Assembly (NCBI GenBank): GCA_910577015.1
Contig: CAJTKU010000009.1
Coordinates: 1-64,000 of the forward strand
Direction of reading: 5' to 3'
Origin: an uncultured Lachnospiraceae bacterium
GTDB taxonomy: Bacteria > Bacillota > Clostridia > Lachnospirales > Lachnospiraceae
Length of the DNA stretch: 64,000 nt
Within the stretch, counting starts at the first letter, position 1. Every line of letters begins with the position of its first letter. A program made the position numbers and the translations under genes. Shown here piece after piece: positions 40,688 through 49,238 of this stretch. The notes under the pieces are model-generated. The model saw only the letters and a program-made list of their open reading frames with translations, was not told the origin of the DNA and made no database searches.

Positions 40688-41961
40688 AAGTATTGATTGT
40701 GGGCGGCGGCGGCAGGGAGCATGCGATTGCTGCCAGCATGAAAAAGAGCAGCAGGGTGTCTCAAATTTACTGTGTGCCGGGTAATGCGGGCATTGCGCAG
40801 ATAGCGGAGTGCGAACCTTCCATCGGCGCTATGGAATTTGATAAAATCGCCGCATATGCTAAGGAAAAGGAAGTGGATTTGGTGTTTGTGGCGCCGGATG
40901 ACCCATTGGTGGGCGGTCTGGTGGACGTACTGCAAAGCGCGGGTCTTCGTACCTTCGGACCGGACAAAAAAGCGGCGGTACTTGAAGGAAGCAAAGCCTT
41001 TTCCAAGGATTTGATGAAGAAATACCATATTCCCACGGCGGCTTACGAAACCTTTGACGATGCAGACGAAGCGCTGGCCTACCTTGAAACGGCCTCCATG
41101 CCTGTGGTGCTCAAGGCAGACGGGCTTGCCCTCGGCAAAGGGGTGTTGATTTGCAATACGCTTGAAGAGGCAAAGGCCGGTGTGAAGGAAATTATGCTGG
41201 ATAAACATTTCGGCAGCGCCGGCAACCGAATGGTGGTGGAAGAATTTATGGTGGGACGGGAAGTGTCCGTGCTGTCCTTTGTGGACGGAAAGACCATAAA
41301 GACCATGACTTCCGCGCAGGACCATAAGCGGGCGAAGGACGGCGACGAGGGACTGAATACCGGCGGCATGGGGACATTTTCCCCCAGTCCTTTCTATACA
41401 AAGGAAGTGGACGACTTTTGCCGGGAACATATTTACCAGCCTACGGTGGACGCCATGAGGGCGGAGGGAAGAGAATTTAAAGGGATTATTTTCTTTGGCC
41501 TGATGCTGACGCCAAACGGCCCTAAAGTGCTGGAATACAATGCCAGGTTCGGGGACCCGGAGGCGCAGGTGGTGCTGTGCAGGATGAAAAACGATATCTT
41601 TGACGTTGTGGACGCCTGCATTGACGGTACGCTTGATAAAATAGATTTGGAATTTGAGGACAATGCAGCGGTCTGCGTGGTGCTGGCGAGCGACGGTTAT
41701 CCCGTTTCCTATGAAAAAGGTTTTGAGATAACAGGGCTGGAAAGCTTTGAGGGAAAGGAAGATTATTATTGTTTCCATGCAGGAAGCAGGTTTGACGAGA
41801 AAGGGCGCATTGTAACAAACGGCGGAAGGGTGCTGGGGATTACGGCGAAAGGCGCAACGTTACAGGAAGCCAGGAAGAAAGCATATGAAGCCACAAACTG
41901 GGTTGGTTTTGCCAACAAATACATGCGTCATGATATCGGTAAGGCAATTGAAGAAATATAA
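40684..41961 (+). CDS. purD: Phosphoribosylamine-glycine ligase
   Basis: GAR synthetase, an ATP-grasp enzyme making GAR from phosphoribosylamine and glycine. 425 residues, normal for the family. N-terminal MKVLIVGGGGREHAIA, the lysine-rich ATP-grasp part VLKADGLALGKGVLI, GGMGTFSPSP, and metal-binding LEYNARFGDPEAQ are seen. GGAGGAAAC precedes the ATG, which overlaps the purN stop (ATGA). No purH or purF follows, so those genes sit elsewhere. Confidence 0.97.
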   Translation: MKVLIVGGGGREHAIAASMKKSSRVSQIYCVPGNAGIAQIAECEPSIGAMEFDKIAAYAKEKEVDLVFVAPDDPLVGGLVDVLQSAGLRTFGPDKKAAVLEGSKAFSKDLMKKYHIPTAAYETFDDADEALAYLETASMPVVLKADGLALGKGVLICNTLEEAKAGVKEIMLDKHFGSAGNRMVVEEFMVGREVSVLSFVDGKTIKTMTSAQDHKRAKDGDEGLNTGGMGTFSPSPFYTKEVDDFCREHIYQPTVDAMRAEGREFKGIIFFGLMLTPNGPKVLEYNARFGDPEAQVVLCRMKNDIFDVVDACIDGTLDKIDLEFEDNAAVCVVLASDGYPVSYEKGFEITGLESFEGKEDYYCFHAGSRFDEKGRIVTNGGRVLGITAKGATLQEARKKAYEATNWVGFANKYMRHDIGKAIEEI

Positions 41962-42001
41962 AATATAGCCTGATAAAAGGCGGATAAAAAGGGTGATGGG
42001 T

Positions 42002-42460
42002 ATGAGTAAGGAACGCGATATGTTATCATATGACGACTATCATATTCCTAAAGTATGTACGAATTGCGGGGGCGTCATGATTTTCAAGGGTGTGGGGGAA
42101 TACCAGTGCGAGGACTGCAAAGCCGTTGATTATGATGATTACGGAAAAGCAAGGCTGTATATTGAGTCACACAGAGGTGCGACGGCATCGGAGATAGAAG
42201 AAGCCACGGGCGTGAAACAGCGAACTATTCGGCATATGTTAAAAGAAGGAAGACTGGAGGTTACGCAGGATTCCAAGATGTTTCTCCGCTGCGAGGTTTG
42301 CGGGAAGTCCATTCGATTTGGAAGGTTTTGCCCGGAGTGTGAAATCAATTATCACCGTCATTTGGAAGAAAAGCAGAGACAGAAAAACATTAAAATGCAG
42401 GGCTTTGGGCTCGGCATGGAAGAGAGCAGCGGCGAAAAAAGGTTCAAGCGGGACAGGTAG
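42002..42460 (+). CDS. Zinc-ribbon and HTH protein (YvyF/TIGR03826-like)
   Basis: A 152-residue protein. It opens with a zinc-ribbon CTNCGGVMIFKGVGEYQCED with matching CxxC pairs, then a helix-turn-helix-like stretch EIEEATGVKQRTIRHMLKEG, and a second zinc-type motif CEVCGKSIRFGRFCPEC. The arrangement resembles the flagellar-region protein family TIGR03826 (YvyF), but no flagellar genes are near. It could be a DNA-binding regulator. The start is unsettled: ATG at 42002 after GGGTGATGGGT, with ATG at 41996 possible. Confidence 0.72.
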   Translation: MSKERDMLSYDDYHIPKVCTNCGGVMIFKGVGEYQCEDCKAVDYDDYGKARLYIESHRGATASEIEEATGVKQRTIRHMLKEGRLEVTQDSKMFLRCEVCGKSIRFGRFCPECEINYHRHLEEKQRQKNIKMQGFGLGMEESSGEKRFKRDR

Positions 42461-42512
42461 CGGCGGCTTTGGGACACATGGCAAGAGCAATGTGTACGGA
42501 ATGGAGGAAATT

Positions 42513-44051
42513 ATGAAATACGCAATAGAGAAAAACAGGAAATGGCTTTGTAAGATAAGCGCCGCCGTTGCGGGACTGTTTTGTACAGCGCTGCTGGCAT
42601 TGGTGATTCCGGCCAAGGAAGTGCTTGCCCAGACAGAGTGTACCGTGACAGCGTCCTCTGCCAACATCCGGGCAAGCGCGGATACAGGCAGTACAGCGCT
42701 GGCCAGCGTATTAAAAGGAGATAAGCTGACTGTTACGGAAGAAGTGACGGGCGCGGACGGCAAAGTATGGTACAAGGTCATTATCGACGCCAATTCCCAA
42801 GGGTATGTCCGTTCGGATTTGGTGAGCAAGGAGGGGGGAGGACAGACCACAACGATTACGGAGTCTGCCACAACGTCTCCTTCGACGGACGGAGGCAGCA
42901 GCCAGCCTGCGCTTAACATGAATGTTACCGTTAACACGGATGGGATGGAAGCTGTGCAGCCGGTAGGCGCTTCCGTGACAAAAGACCAGGTGCGGGTGAG
43001 GGCGGACAGTTCCACAAACAGCAGTATTGTAACATCCGCGAAAAAGGATGTGGCGCTTACCGTACACGGCACGAAAGCGGGAAGCGGCAGCGAGGTGTGG
43101 TATTATGTCAGTTTTGTGGTAGACGGTACAGAGGTGAAGGGGTATATCCGTTCTGATTTTGTTTCGCTGAACGGAGAACTTTTGCCGGTATCCCAGGAGC
43201 CGGAGACGCCGCCCGAGGAACCCGGTGAAGTACCGCCCGAAGAGCCTGTTGTGACGCCGAAAGACTATGAAACGGAGCAGTCGGACGGCGCATGGTGGCT
43301 GGTGGATAATGTAGGGCTTCACAAATATAAAATAGATGAATTGTTTTCCATTTCTGCCCAAAATGCAGAAGACCTTGAAAAAGCTGAAAAGAAGATGTCC
43401 AGACAGACGGGAATCATTGTATTTTTGTCCATTCTTATGGTGCTTCTGGTTCTGGGCATAACATTGCTGATATTTAAAATAAAAGATATGATGGAAGATG
43501 ACGGACTGGATGAAAGAACTGTAAGGCAACGGCCTGCAGGCGACAGGGTAAGGGGACAGTCAGGCAGTGCGGGACGCAGGCCTGTGGGAACAAGACCCGG
43601 GACTGCAGGAAGCACGGGAAGACCTGCGGGTGCAAGGTCCGCATCCACGGGAAGCACGGGAAGGCCTGTAGGTACAAGGCCCGCATCAGCAGGCAGTACA
43701 GGGAGACCCACGGGTACAAGGCCTGCGGCCACAGGAAGTGCCGGAAGGCCGGTGGCTCCGGGAAGTGCGGCAAGGCCTGCAGGTACAAGACCTGCAGCTG
43801 CAGGAGGTACAGGAAGACCTGTAGGTACAAGGCCGGGAGCTCCGGGAAGTGCGGGAAGACCTGTGGGTACAAGACCGGTTTCTCAGGCAGACCGGGAAGG
43901 GACGATTGAGAGACAGACCCGGGCACATGTGGAAAACAGGAGCCTGGAAAGGAAAACGGCTGAATCCCAGGGGCGTAAGCCAAGAAATTTTATGGCGGAT
44001 GATGATGAATTTGAGTTCGAGTTTTTAAACTGGGACGGAGATGAAACGTAA
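42513..44051 (+). CDS. SH3-domain membrane protein with Arg/Pro/Gly-rich repeat tail
   Basis: A 512-residue protein. A signal-like hydrophobic segment (about residues 16-42) leads into two extracellular SH3b domains (about 44-107 and 150-225: CTVTASSANIRASADTGSTA and VRVRADSSTNSS), a Pro/Glu-rich linker (PETPPEEPGEVPPEEP), and a membrane helix (about 297-321, IIVFLSILMVLLVLGITLLI). The cytoplasmic tail from 322 is built of 13-17-residue repeats with GRPVGTRPA and its variants, highly basic, and ends acidic (ADDDEFEFEF). Bacterial SH3b domains bind peptidoglycan, so it may link the wall to a cytoplasmic polymer. GGAGG precedes the start. The gene ends before a terminator. Confidence 0.86.
   Translation: MKYAIEKNRKWLCKISAAVAGLFCTALLALVIPAKEVLAQTECTVTASSANIRASADTGSTALASVLKGDKLTVTEEVTGADGKVWYKVIIDANSQGYVRSDLVSKEGGGQTTTITESATTSPSTDGGSSQPALNMNVTVNTDGMEAVQPVGASVTKDQVRVRADSSTNSSIVTSAKKDVALTVHGTKAGSGSEVWYYVSFVVDGTEVKGYIRSDFVSLNGELLPVSQEPETPPEEPGEVPPEEPVVTPKDYETEQSDGAWWLVDNVGLHKYKIDELFSISAQNAEDLEKAEKKMSRQTGIIVFLSILMVLLVLGITLLIFKIKDMMEDDGLDERTVRQRPAGDRVRGQSGSAGRRPVGTRPGTAGSTGRPAGARSASTGSTGRPVGTRPASAGSTGRPTGTRPAATGSAGRPVAPGSAARPAGTRPAAAGGTGRPVGTRPGAPGSAGRPVGTRPVSQADREGTIERQTRAHVENRSLERKTAESQGRKPRNFMADDDEFEFEFLNWDGDET
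43570..43873 (+). repeat. Imperfect tandem repeats encoding GRPxGTRPxxxGSx
   Basis: About eight imperfect units of near 39-48 bases encode G-R-P-x-G-T-R-P-A-x-x-G-S. Codon use varies between units, so the protein pattern is kept while DNA drifts. Confidence 0.85.
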
Positions 44052-44061
44052 AAGACAAATG

Positions 44062-44102
44062 ACGGTTCCGGGGCAGGAATGCCTTCGGAACTGTTTTCTT
44101 AA
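44062..44102 (+). terminator. Terminator after SH3 protein gene
   Basis: ACGGTTCCG pairs with CGGAACTGT and an inner GGCA/TGCC extends the stem; TTTTCTT follows. Confidence 0.85.
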
Positions 44103-44128
44103 AAAATAATAAATTTAAATTGTGTCGG

Positions 44129-44157
44129 TTGACATGCCCCTTTTCCTGTTATAATAT
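44129..44157 (+). promoter_or_regulatory. Promoter of the gntR-clpC operon
   Basis: TTGACA, 17-base spacer and TAATAT (or TATAAT two bases earlier with a 15-base spacer) lie 32 bases before the regulator gene. Confidence 0.75.
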
Positions 44158-44169
44158 TTGTATAACAGA
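44147..44169 (+). promoter_or_regulatory. Palindromic operator over the gntR-clpC promoter
   Basis: CTGTTATA and TATAACAG form a perfect 8-bp inverted repeat separated by seven bases. It covers the -10 and likely start site, so a bound dimer would block transcription. The adjacent GntR-family protein is the likely ligand, as with YtrA-type autoregulation; this is inference. Confidence 0.7.
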
Positions 44170-44188
44170 CGGAAAGGAAGGGTGTGCC

Positions 44189-44566
44189 ATGATAATTGAG
44201 ATTGATTTTAACAGTGACGAAGCCTTGTATTTACAGCTTCGGAATCAGATTATTCTGGGTATTGCGACTTCCCGTTTCCGGGAGGGGGAACAGCTTCCGT
44301 CCGTCCGCCAGCTGGCTGAAACCATAGGGATTAATATGCATACGGTCAACAAGGCCTATACGGTATTAAAACAGGAAGGTTATGTAAAAGTGGACAGGCG
44401 GCGAGGGGCAATCATTGCCGTGGATATTGACAGGGTCGAGGCTGTCAGGCAGCTGCGCCGGGAATTACAGGTGATACTTGCAAAGAGCAGCTGCAAAAAT
44501 ATTTCCAAAGAAGAGGTACATGCTTTGATTGATGAAATATATGAGGATTATGGAGGACATTGCTGA
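44189..44566 (+). CDS. YtrA-subfamily GntR regulator
   Basis: A 125-residue protein: an N-terminal winged helix (ALYLQLRNQIILGIATSRFREGEQLPSVRQLAETI, then VNKAYTVLKQEGYVKV) and a short helical tail, the short form typical of YtrA-type GntR repressors. It has no large effector domain. Its stop overlaps the ATG of clpC, so it occupies the place held by CtsR or McsAB in Bacillus clpC operons. A palindrome lies in the promoter. Start chosen by GGAAAGGAAGGG before the ATG at 44189; the frame open further upstream runs through the promoter. Confidence 0.9.
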   Translation: MIIEIDFNSDEALYLQLRNQIILGIATSRFREGEQLPSVRQLAETIGINMHTVNKAYTVLKQEGYVKVDRRRGAIIAVDIDRVEAVRQLRRELQVILAKSSCKNISKEEVHALIDEIYEDYGGHC

Positions 44567-47013
44567 TGCAGCCACAATTTACGGCTAAGGCCAGGACAGC
44601 GCTTTTGCTTGCGGAAAAAATGGCAAAAAAGCTGAAACAGGGGTATGTGGGAACCGAACACATACTGGTAGGACTGATGCAGGAGAAAACCGGAGTAGCG
44701 GCAAGGGTACTGTATGATAACGGTGTGGATGAGATAAAAGTTATTGATATGATACAGGATTTGATATCCCTGGACGGTCAGATAGGACTCAGGGACAGGG
44801 AAGTGTATTCGCCCAGGGCAGCCAAGGTTTTGGAGGAAGCACACAGGCAGGCGGACCGGTTTGGAGAGAAATATACAGGCACGGAGCATATCCTTATGGC
44901 CATCATCAAGGAAGGGGAAAATGTTGCAGTCCGGCTTTTAAACACTCTGGGTATTTCCACGCAGAAAATTTATATTGATGTCATCATTGCCATGGGAGCG
45001 GATGCCAGCCTTTATAAGGAAGATTTGGCAAAAAACAGACAGGGCAGGAGGAACGCATCCACGCTTTCCCAGTACAGCAGGGATTTGACGGCCATGGCAA
45101 GGGAGGGCAGGCTGGACCCCGTAATCGGCCGTGAAGAGGAAATACAGAGGGTCATCCAGATTCTGAGCAGGCGCACCAAGAATAATCCCTGCCTGATTGG
45201 GGAGCCGGGAGTAGGAAAGACGGCGGTGGTAGAGGGACTGGCGCTTCGTATCGTGTCGGGGGACGTGCCTTTTACGGTAAAAGACAAGCGGGTGGTAACG
45301 CTGGACTTGTCGGGCATGGTTGCTGGAAGCAAGTACCGGGGTGAGTTTGAGGAGAGAATCAAAAAAGTAATCAAAGAAGTAATCGACGACGGCAATGTAA
45401 TTTTGTTTTTGGATGAACTTCATACCATTATCGGCGCGGGAGGCGCGGAGGGCGCTATCGACGCCTCCAATATCTTAAAACCGTCCCTGGCAAGGGGGGA
45501 AATCCAGCTGATAGGCGCCACCACGATTACGGAGTACCGCAAGTACGTAGAGAAGGACGCGGCGCTGGAGAGGAGATTCCAGCCCGTCAATGTGGAGGAG
45601 CCGGATGTGGAGGCTGCCATCCGCATCCTTACGGGAATCCGTCACAAGTACGAACAGCACCACCGCGTAACGATACAGCCGGAGGCGATAGAGGCGGCAG
45701 TGAAGCTGTCGGAGCGGTATATCAACGACAGGAACCTGCCGGACAAGGCCATAGATTTGATTGACGAGGCTTCTGCTGCGGTACGTCTTCACGCAGGGAA
45801 GGTGCCGGAGAAGCAGCAGGCGCTATTTGACGAAATCAAAAAGAAGGACGTGCAGATTGAGCGTTCCATCCGCATGGAGAACTTTGAACAGGCCGGGGAT
45901 ATCAAAAGGCAGCAGGATGAACTGATAAAAAAATATGAGCGCATGAAGAAAAAGCAGGAAGAGTCAGAGCTTACGCATGAATATACGGTGGGTGAAAACG
46001 AGATTGCCGAAGTAGTTTCCATGTGGACCAGGATACCGGTAAAAAAGCTTGCCGAAAAAGAGAGCGAAAGGCTTCTTAAGCTGGAGTCCGTTCTTCACAA
46101 ACGTGTTATCGGGCAGGAGGAGGCTGTCAAGGCAGTTGCAAGGGCAATGCGCCGGGGCAGGGTCGGCCTTAAGGACCCGAACAGGCCGATAGGTTCCTTT
46201 CTGTTTCTGGGTCCCACCGGCGTGGGAAAGACAGAGCTTTCCAAGGCGCTTGCAGAGGCAATGTTCGGCTCTGAGAACGCATTAATCAGGGTGGATATGT
46301 CGGAGTATATGGAAGGACATTCCGTGTCCAAGATGATTGGCTCGCCGCCCGGTTATGTCGGTTTTGAGGAAGGCGGACAGCTCAGTGAAAAGGTGCGCCG
46401 CAATCCCTATTCCGTTGTCCTTTTCGATGAAATAGAAAAAGCGCATCCCGATGTATTTAACGTGCTTCTGCAGGTTTTGGATGACGGTCATATTACCGAT
46501 TCCAAAGGAAGGAAGGTCAGCTTTAAAAATACTGTGCTGATTATGACCTCCAATGCGGGAGCGCAGAGGATTGTGGACCCCAAAAATCTGGGTTTTGCAG
46601 CGGAAAGCAGTGAAAAAAAAGATTACGAAAAAATGAAGGCAGGCGTTATGGAAGAAGTGAAAAAGGCCTTCAAACCGGAATTTATCAACCGTATCGATGA
46701 AATTATGGTATTCCACCAGCTTACAGGGGAAAACATGAAAGAAATCGTTTCGCTGCTGTCCCATAATCTTTCACAGAGGTGCGAGCAGCAGATGGGTATT
46801 AAGCTAAAGCTTTCCCCGGCTTTAAAGGAACACCTTGTGAAGAAGTATGCGGACAAGAAGATGGGGGCAAGGCCTTTAAAGAGGGCGCTCCAGTCTGTGG
46901 TGGAGGATTCCCTCGCCGAAGAAATCCTAAGGGGGGCAGTCAAGCCCGGGGATACCGTGACAGCGGGTTACAAGGCGGAAAAAGTTACCTTCACAGTGGC
47001 GCCGGTTTCATAA
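44566..47013 (+). CDS. clpC: ClpC-type Hsp100 ATPase
   Basis: An 815-residue AAA+ unfoldase that feeds proteins to ClpP. N-terminal double Clp_N domain (LLLAEKMAKKLKQGYVGTEH and SPRAAKVLEEAHRQADRFGE), first ATPase with Walker A GEPGVGKTAV and Walker B VILFLDELHT, a middle coiled segment of ClpC length (EKQQALFDEIKKKDVQIERS, with a UVR-like stretch), second ATPase with GPTGVGKTELSKAL and the ClpP-contact region near SNAGAQRI, and the D2-small domain. The start at 44566 overlaps the regulator stop and sits nine bases after GGAGG. The adaptors McsA and McsB are not adjacent. Confidence 0.96.
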   Translation: MQPQFTAKARTALLLAEKMAKKLKQGYVGTEHILVGLMQEKTGVAARVLYDNGVDEIKVIDMIQDLISLDGQIGLRDREVYSPRAAKVLEEAHRQADRFGEKYTGTEHILMAIIKEGENVAVRLLNTLGISTQKIYIDVIIAMGADASLYKEDLAKNRQGRRNASTLSQYSRDLTAMAREGRLDPVIGREEEIQRVIQILSRRTKNNPCLIGEPGVGKTAVVEGLALRIVSGDVPFTVKDKRVVTLDLSGMVAGSKYRGEFEERIKKVIKEVIDDGNVILFLDELHTIIGAGGAEGAIDASNILKPSLARGEIQLIGATTITEYRKYVEKDAALERRFQPVNVEEPDVEAAIRILTGIRHKYEQHHRVTIQPEAIEAAVKLSERYINDRNLPDKAIDLIDEASAAVRLHAGKVPEKQQALFDEIKKKDVQIERSIRMENFEQAGDIKRQQDELIKKYERMKKKQEESELTHEYTVGENEIAEVVSMWTRIPVKKLAEKESERLLKLESVLHKRVIGQEEAVKAVARAMRRGRVGLKDPNRPIGSFLFLGPTGVGKTELSKALAEAMFGSENALIRVDMSEYMEGHSVSKMIGSPPGYVGFEEGGQLSEKVRRNPYSVVLFDEIEKAHPDVFNVLLQVLDDGHITDSKGRKVSFKNTVLIMTSNAGAQRIVDPKNLGFAAESSEKKDYEKMKAGVMEEVKKAFKPEFINRIDEIMVFHQLTGENMKEIVSLLSHNLSQRCEQQMGIKLKLSPALKEHLVKKYADKKMGARPLKRALQSVVEDSLAEEILRGAVKPGDTVTAGYKAEKVTFTVAPVS

Positions 47014-47022
47014 TCGGCAGGG

Positions 47023-47205
47023 TTTCCGCATTTTGCATTGCGGCGTCCCCGGCGTGCATTTGATTCCATAAAGGACCGTGTAAAAACGCCGGCCCTTAGA
47101 GGTTGTCTTGCAACCTCTTATGTGCCGCTGCGTTTTTACTCGAGCGAGAGCGCGTCCTGTTGGAACAAATGCACGCCGGGGACGCCGCAACGCAAAATGC
47201 GGAAA
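47023..47205. ncRNA. Structured foldback element, copy B
   Basis: Arms of 40 bases (47023-47062 and 47166-47205) are complementary at 39 positions; the exception would be a G-U wobble if the minus strand were transcribed. Inside, ATTCCA/TGGAAC and AGGAC/GTCCT continue the pairing, then AAAAACGC pairs GCGTTTTT, CGG pairs CCG, and CTTAGAGGTTG...CAACCTCTTA forms the tip. The tail GAGCGAGAGCGCG is shared with copy A at 10065-10199, while the arms are unrelated. It starts ten bases past the clpC stop. Confidence 0.6.
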
Positions 47206-47299
47206 TTCGCTAAATTTACAGTAGAAAGTACGGGCAGGATATATTATACTATTGGTATAGGCACAGGGCAGAGGACCCTTTAATCAGGAGGATATACAG

Positions 47300-47713
47300 A
47301 TGGCAATCGTGGAAGAATTATTGCGCGCGGAAGAAGACGGGGCAATCAGCTTCGGCAATCACAAACTGGCACAAAAGGCCAAGAAGGAAGAGTCCCTTCA
47401 GGCGGGGGATGTGTACAAAGTCAAAACCTATCAGGCGATGACCAAACTGGAAAAAGACGGCATGTTCCTTTATGAATCCGTACCCGGAACCAGTGTGGTG
47501 GGGTTTAAGGAAACGGATAAAGGCGTGGAATTTGCCGCTGAGGGAAACGAGGATTCCCAAATTACCATCGGACTGAAAGAAGATACGGAATATGAAGTAT
47601 TTGTGGGAGGTACAAGCATAGGCAGGATGAGCACGGGACTTGGCGGAAAGCTGAGCCTGAGCGTGGAACTTGGCGCTGTCGGCGAGGTTCCCGTCAAAGT
47701 GGTACAGGCATAA
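47300..47713 (+). CDS. Conserved clostridial protein of unknown function (endosialidase-like name)
   Basis: A 137-residue, likely cytosolic, beta-rich protein. It begins MAIVEELLRAEEDGAISFGN and carries SVPGTSVVGFKETDKGVEF and GGKLSLSVELG, a pattern I recognise from Lachnospiraceae proteins often called endosialidase; that name has no support in the sequence, because no sialidase Asp-box or catalytic motif is present. It sits between the structured element and radA. AGGAGG lies seven bases before the ATG, and TATACT at about 47250 is a possible -10. Function unknown. Confidence 0.72.
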   Translation: MAIVEELLRAEEDGAISFGNHKLAQKAKKEESLQAGDVYKVKTYQAMTKLEKDGMFLYESVPGTSVVGFKETDKGVEFAAEGNEDSQITIGLKEDTEYEVFVGGTSIGRMSTGLGGKLSLSVELGAVGEVPVKVVQA

Positions 47714-47746
47714 GCGCGGAAAGTATGCACAGAAACGGGGATAAAG

Positions 47747-49117
47747 ATGGCAAAGGGTAAAAAAAGTACGGTATTTTTCTGCCAAAGCTGCGGGTACGAA
47801 TCTCCCAAATGGATGGGACAGTGCCCGGGATGCAGGGAGTGGAATACCTTTGTGGAAGAGCAGGTAACCACGGTTTCCATGAAAAAGAGCGGGAACGGCG
47901 GGGGCGTAGTCAGGCAGGAGCCTGCCCGGTTGTCGGAAATCATCACAAAGGAAGATGACAGAATCAGTACAGGAATAGAGGAGCTTGACAGAGTAATGGG
48001 AGGCGGCATTGTGTCCGGCTCCCTGACGCTTGTAGGAGGGGACCCCGGGATTGGCAAGTCCACCCTGCTTTTGCAGATGTGCCGCCTTCTTTCGGAAAGC
48101 GGAAGGAAGGTGCTTTACATATCCGGGGAAGAGTCCTTAAAGCAGATTAAAATGCGGGCGGACCGTATCGGCAGCTTTTGCGACTTATTTCTTCTGCTGT
48201 GTGAAACCAATCTGGATATTATTGAAGAGACCATCAGAAAACATCAGCCTGAGGTGGTCGTTATCGACTCCATACAGACTATGTTTCAGGAAAGCATTTC
48301 TTCAGCGCCGGGCAGCGTATCCCAGGTAAGGGAGTCTACCGCAGTATTGCTGGGGCTGGCTAAAGGACTGGGAGTGTCCGTCTTTATCGTGGGTCATGTG
48401 ACAAAGGAAGGAACGGTTGCCGGTCCCAGGGTGCTGGAGCATATGGTGGATACGGTGCTGTACTTTGAGGGGGACAGGTATGCTTCCTACAGGATTTTAC
48501 GCGGGGTAAAGAACCGTTTTGGCTCCACCAATGAAATCGGCGCTTTTGAAATGAGGGAAGATGGCCTTGCGGAAGTGAAAAATCCCTCCGAGTATATGCT
48601 GAGCGGGAGACCGAAAGGCGCAAGCGGCTGTGTGGTGGCGTGCGCAGTGGAAGGCACCCGCCCTTTGCTCATAGAGATACAGGCGCTTGTCTGCCACAGC
48701 AATTTCGGCATTCCCCGCAGGCAGACCACCGGGACTGATTTCAACCGGGTGAACCTGTTGATGGCAGTATTGGAAAAGCGGGTGGGACTGCAGCTTGCAG
48801 GGTGTGACGCATACCTGAATATTGTCGGCGGCATGAAAATACAGGAACCGGCAGTGGATTTGGGGATTGTGCTTGCCATCACCTCCAGTTTCAGGAACTG
48901 CCCCGCAGACGAAAAAATGATGGTATTCGGGGAGGTTGGCCTCAGCGGGGAAGTACGTGCGGTAAGCATGGCAGAAAAAAGGCTGCAGGAAGCCAAAAAA
49001 CTGGGCTTTACCATCTGCATCCTGCCGAAAGCGAATGCGGAGGTTTTAAACGACATGGAAGGAATCCGTATCATCGGCGTTGCAAATGTGCAGGAGGCAA
49101 TTGACCGGATGAGTTAA
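47747..49117 (+). CDS. radA: DNA repair/recombination ATPase RadA (Sms)
   Basis: A 456-residue RecA-like helicase that promotes branch migration in recombination. N-terminal zinc finger CQSCGYESPKWMGQCPGC, Walker A GGDPGIGKSTLLL, RadA-specific KNRFGSTNEIGAFEM (KNRFG motif) and a C-terminal Lon-protease-like domain (VGLQLAGCDAYLNIVGGMKI). Its usual partner in Firmicutes is next to clpC, as here. 29 bases separate it from the preceding unknown gene. Confidence 0.96.
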   Translation: MAKGKKSTVFFCQSCGYESPKWMGQCPGCREWNTFVEEQVTTVSMKKSGNGGGVVRQEPARLSEIITKEDDRISTGIEELDRVMGGGIVSGSLTLVGGDPGIGKSTLLLQMCRLLSESGRKVLYISGEESLKQIKMRADRIGSFCDLFLLLCETNLDIIEETIRKHQPEVVVIDSIQTMFQESISSAPGSVSQVRESTAVLLGLAKGLGVSVFIVGHVTKEGTVAGPRVLEHMVDTVLYFEGDRYASYRILRGVKNRFGSTNEIGAFEMREDGLAEVKNPSEYMLSGRPKGASGCVVACAVEGTRPLLIEIQALVCHSNFGIPRRQTTGTDFNRVNLLMAVLEKRVGLQLAGCDAYLNIVGGMKIQEPAVDLGIVLAITSSFRNCPADEKMMVFGEVGLSGEVRAVSMAEKRLQEAKKLGFTICILPKANAEVLNDMEGIRIIGVANVQEAIDRMS

Positions 49118-49238
49118 TATAAGATTGTACTAAAAAAAAGACACTTTTTTAAAAAGGAATTTACTTTTAACCTTTCTTTAAATTGCTATCCTAGTAAAGT
49201 AATGTATTGGGTAGTAGTATAAAGGGAGGTTATTTTTT

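Noticed and set aside
40426..41778. 450-codon open frame on the minus strand opposite purN and purD
   Set aside because: The plus strand encodes clear purine enzymes with ribosome binding sites; the minus frame has no family pattern and is rich in His, Arg and Phe as expected for a shadow of GC-biased codons.
47038..47283. 81-codon frame running through the structured element
   Set aside because: It spans both arms of a foldback and mirrors a second frame on the other strand; codon pattern comes from the palindrome and there is no ribosome binding site.
49120..49238. Promoter or terminator between radA and the GH16 gene
   Set aside because: AT-rich with several weak hexamers and short A/T runs but no pair with proper spacing or a stable hairpin that I could defend.
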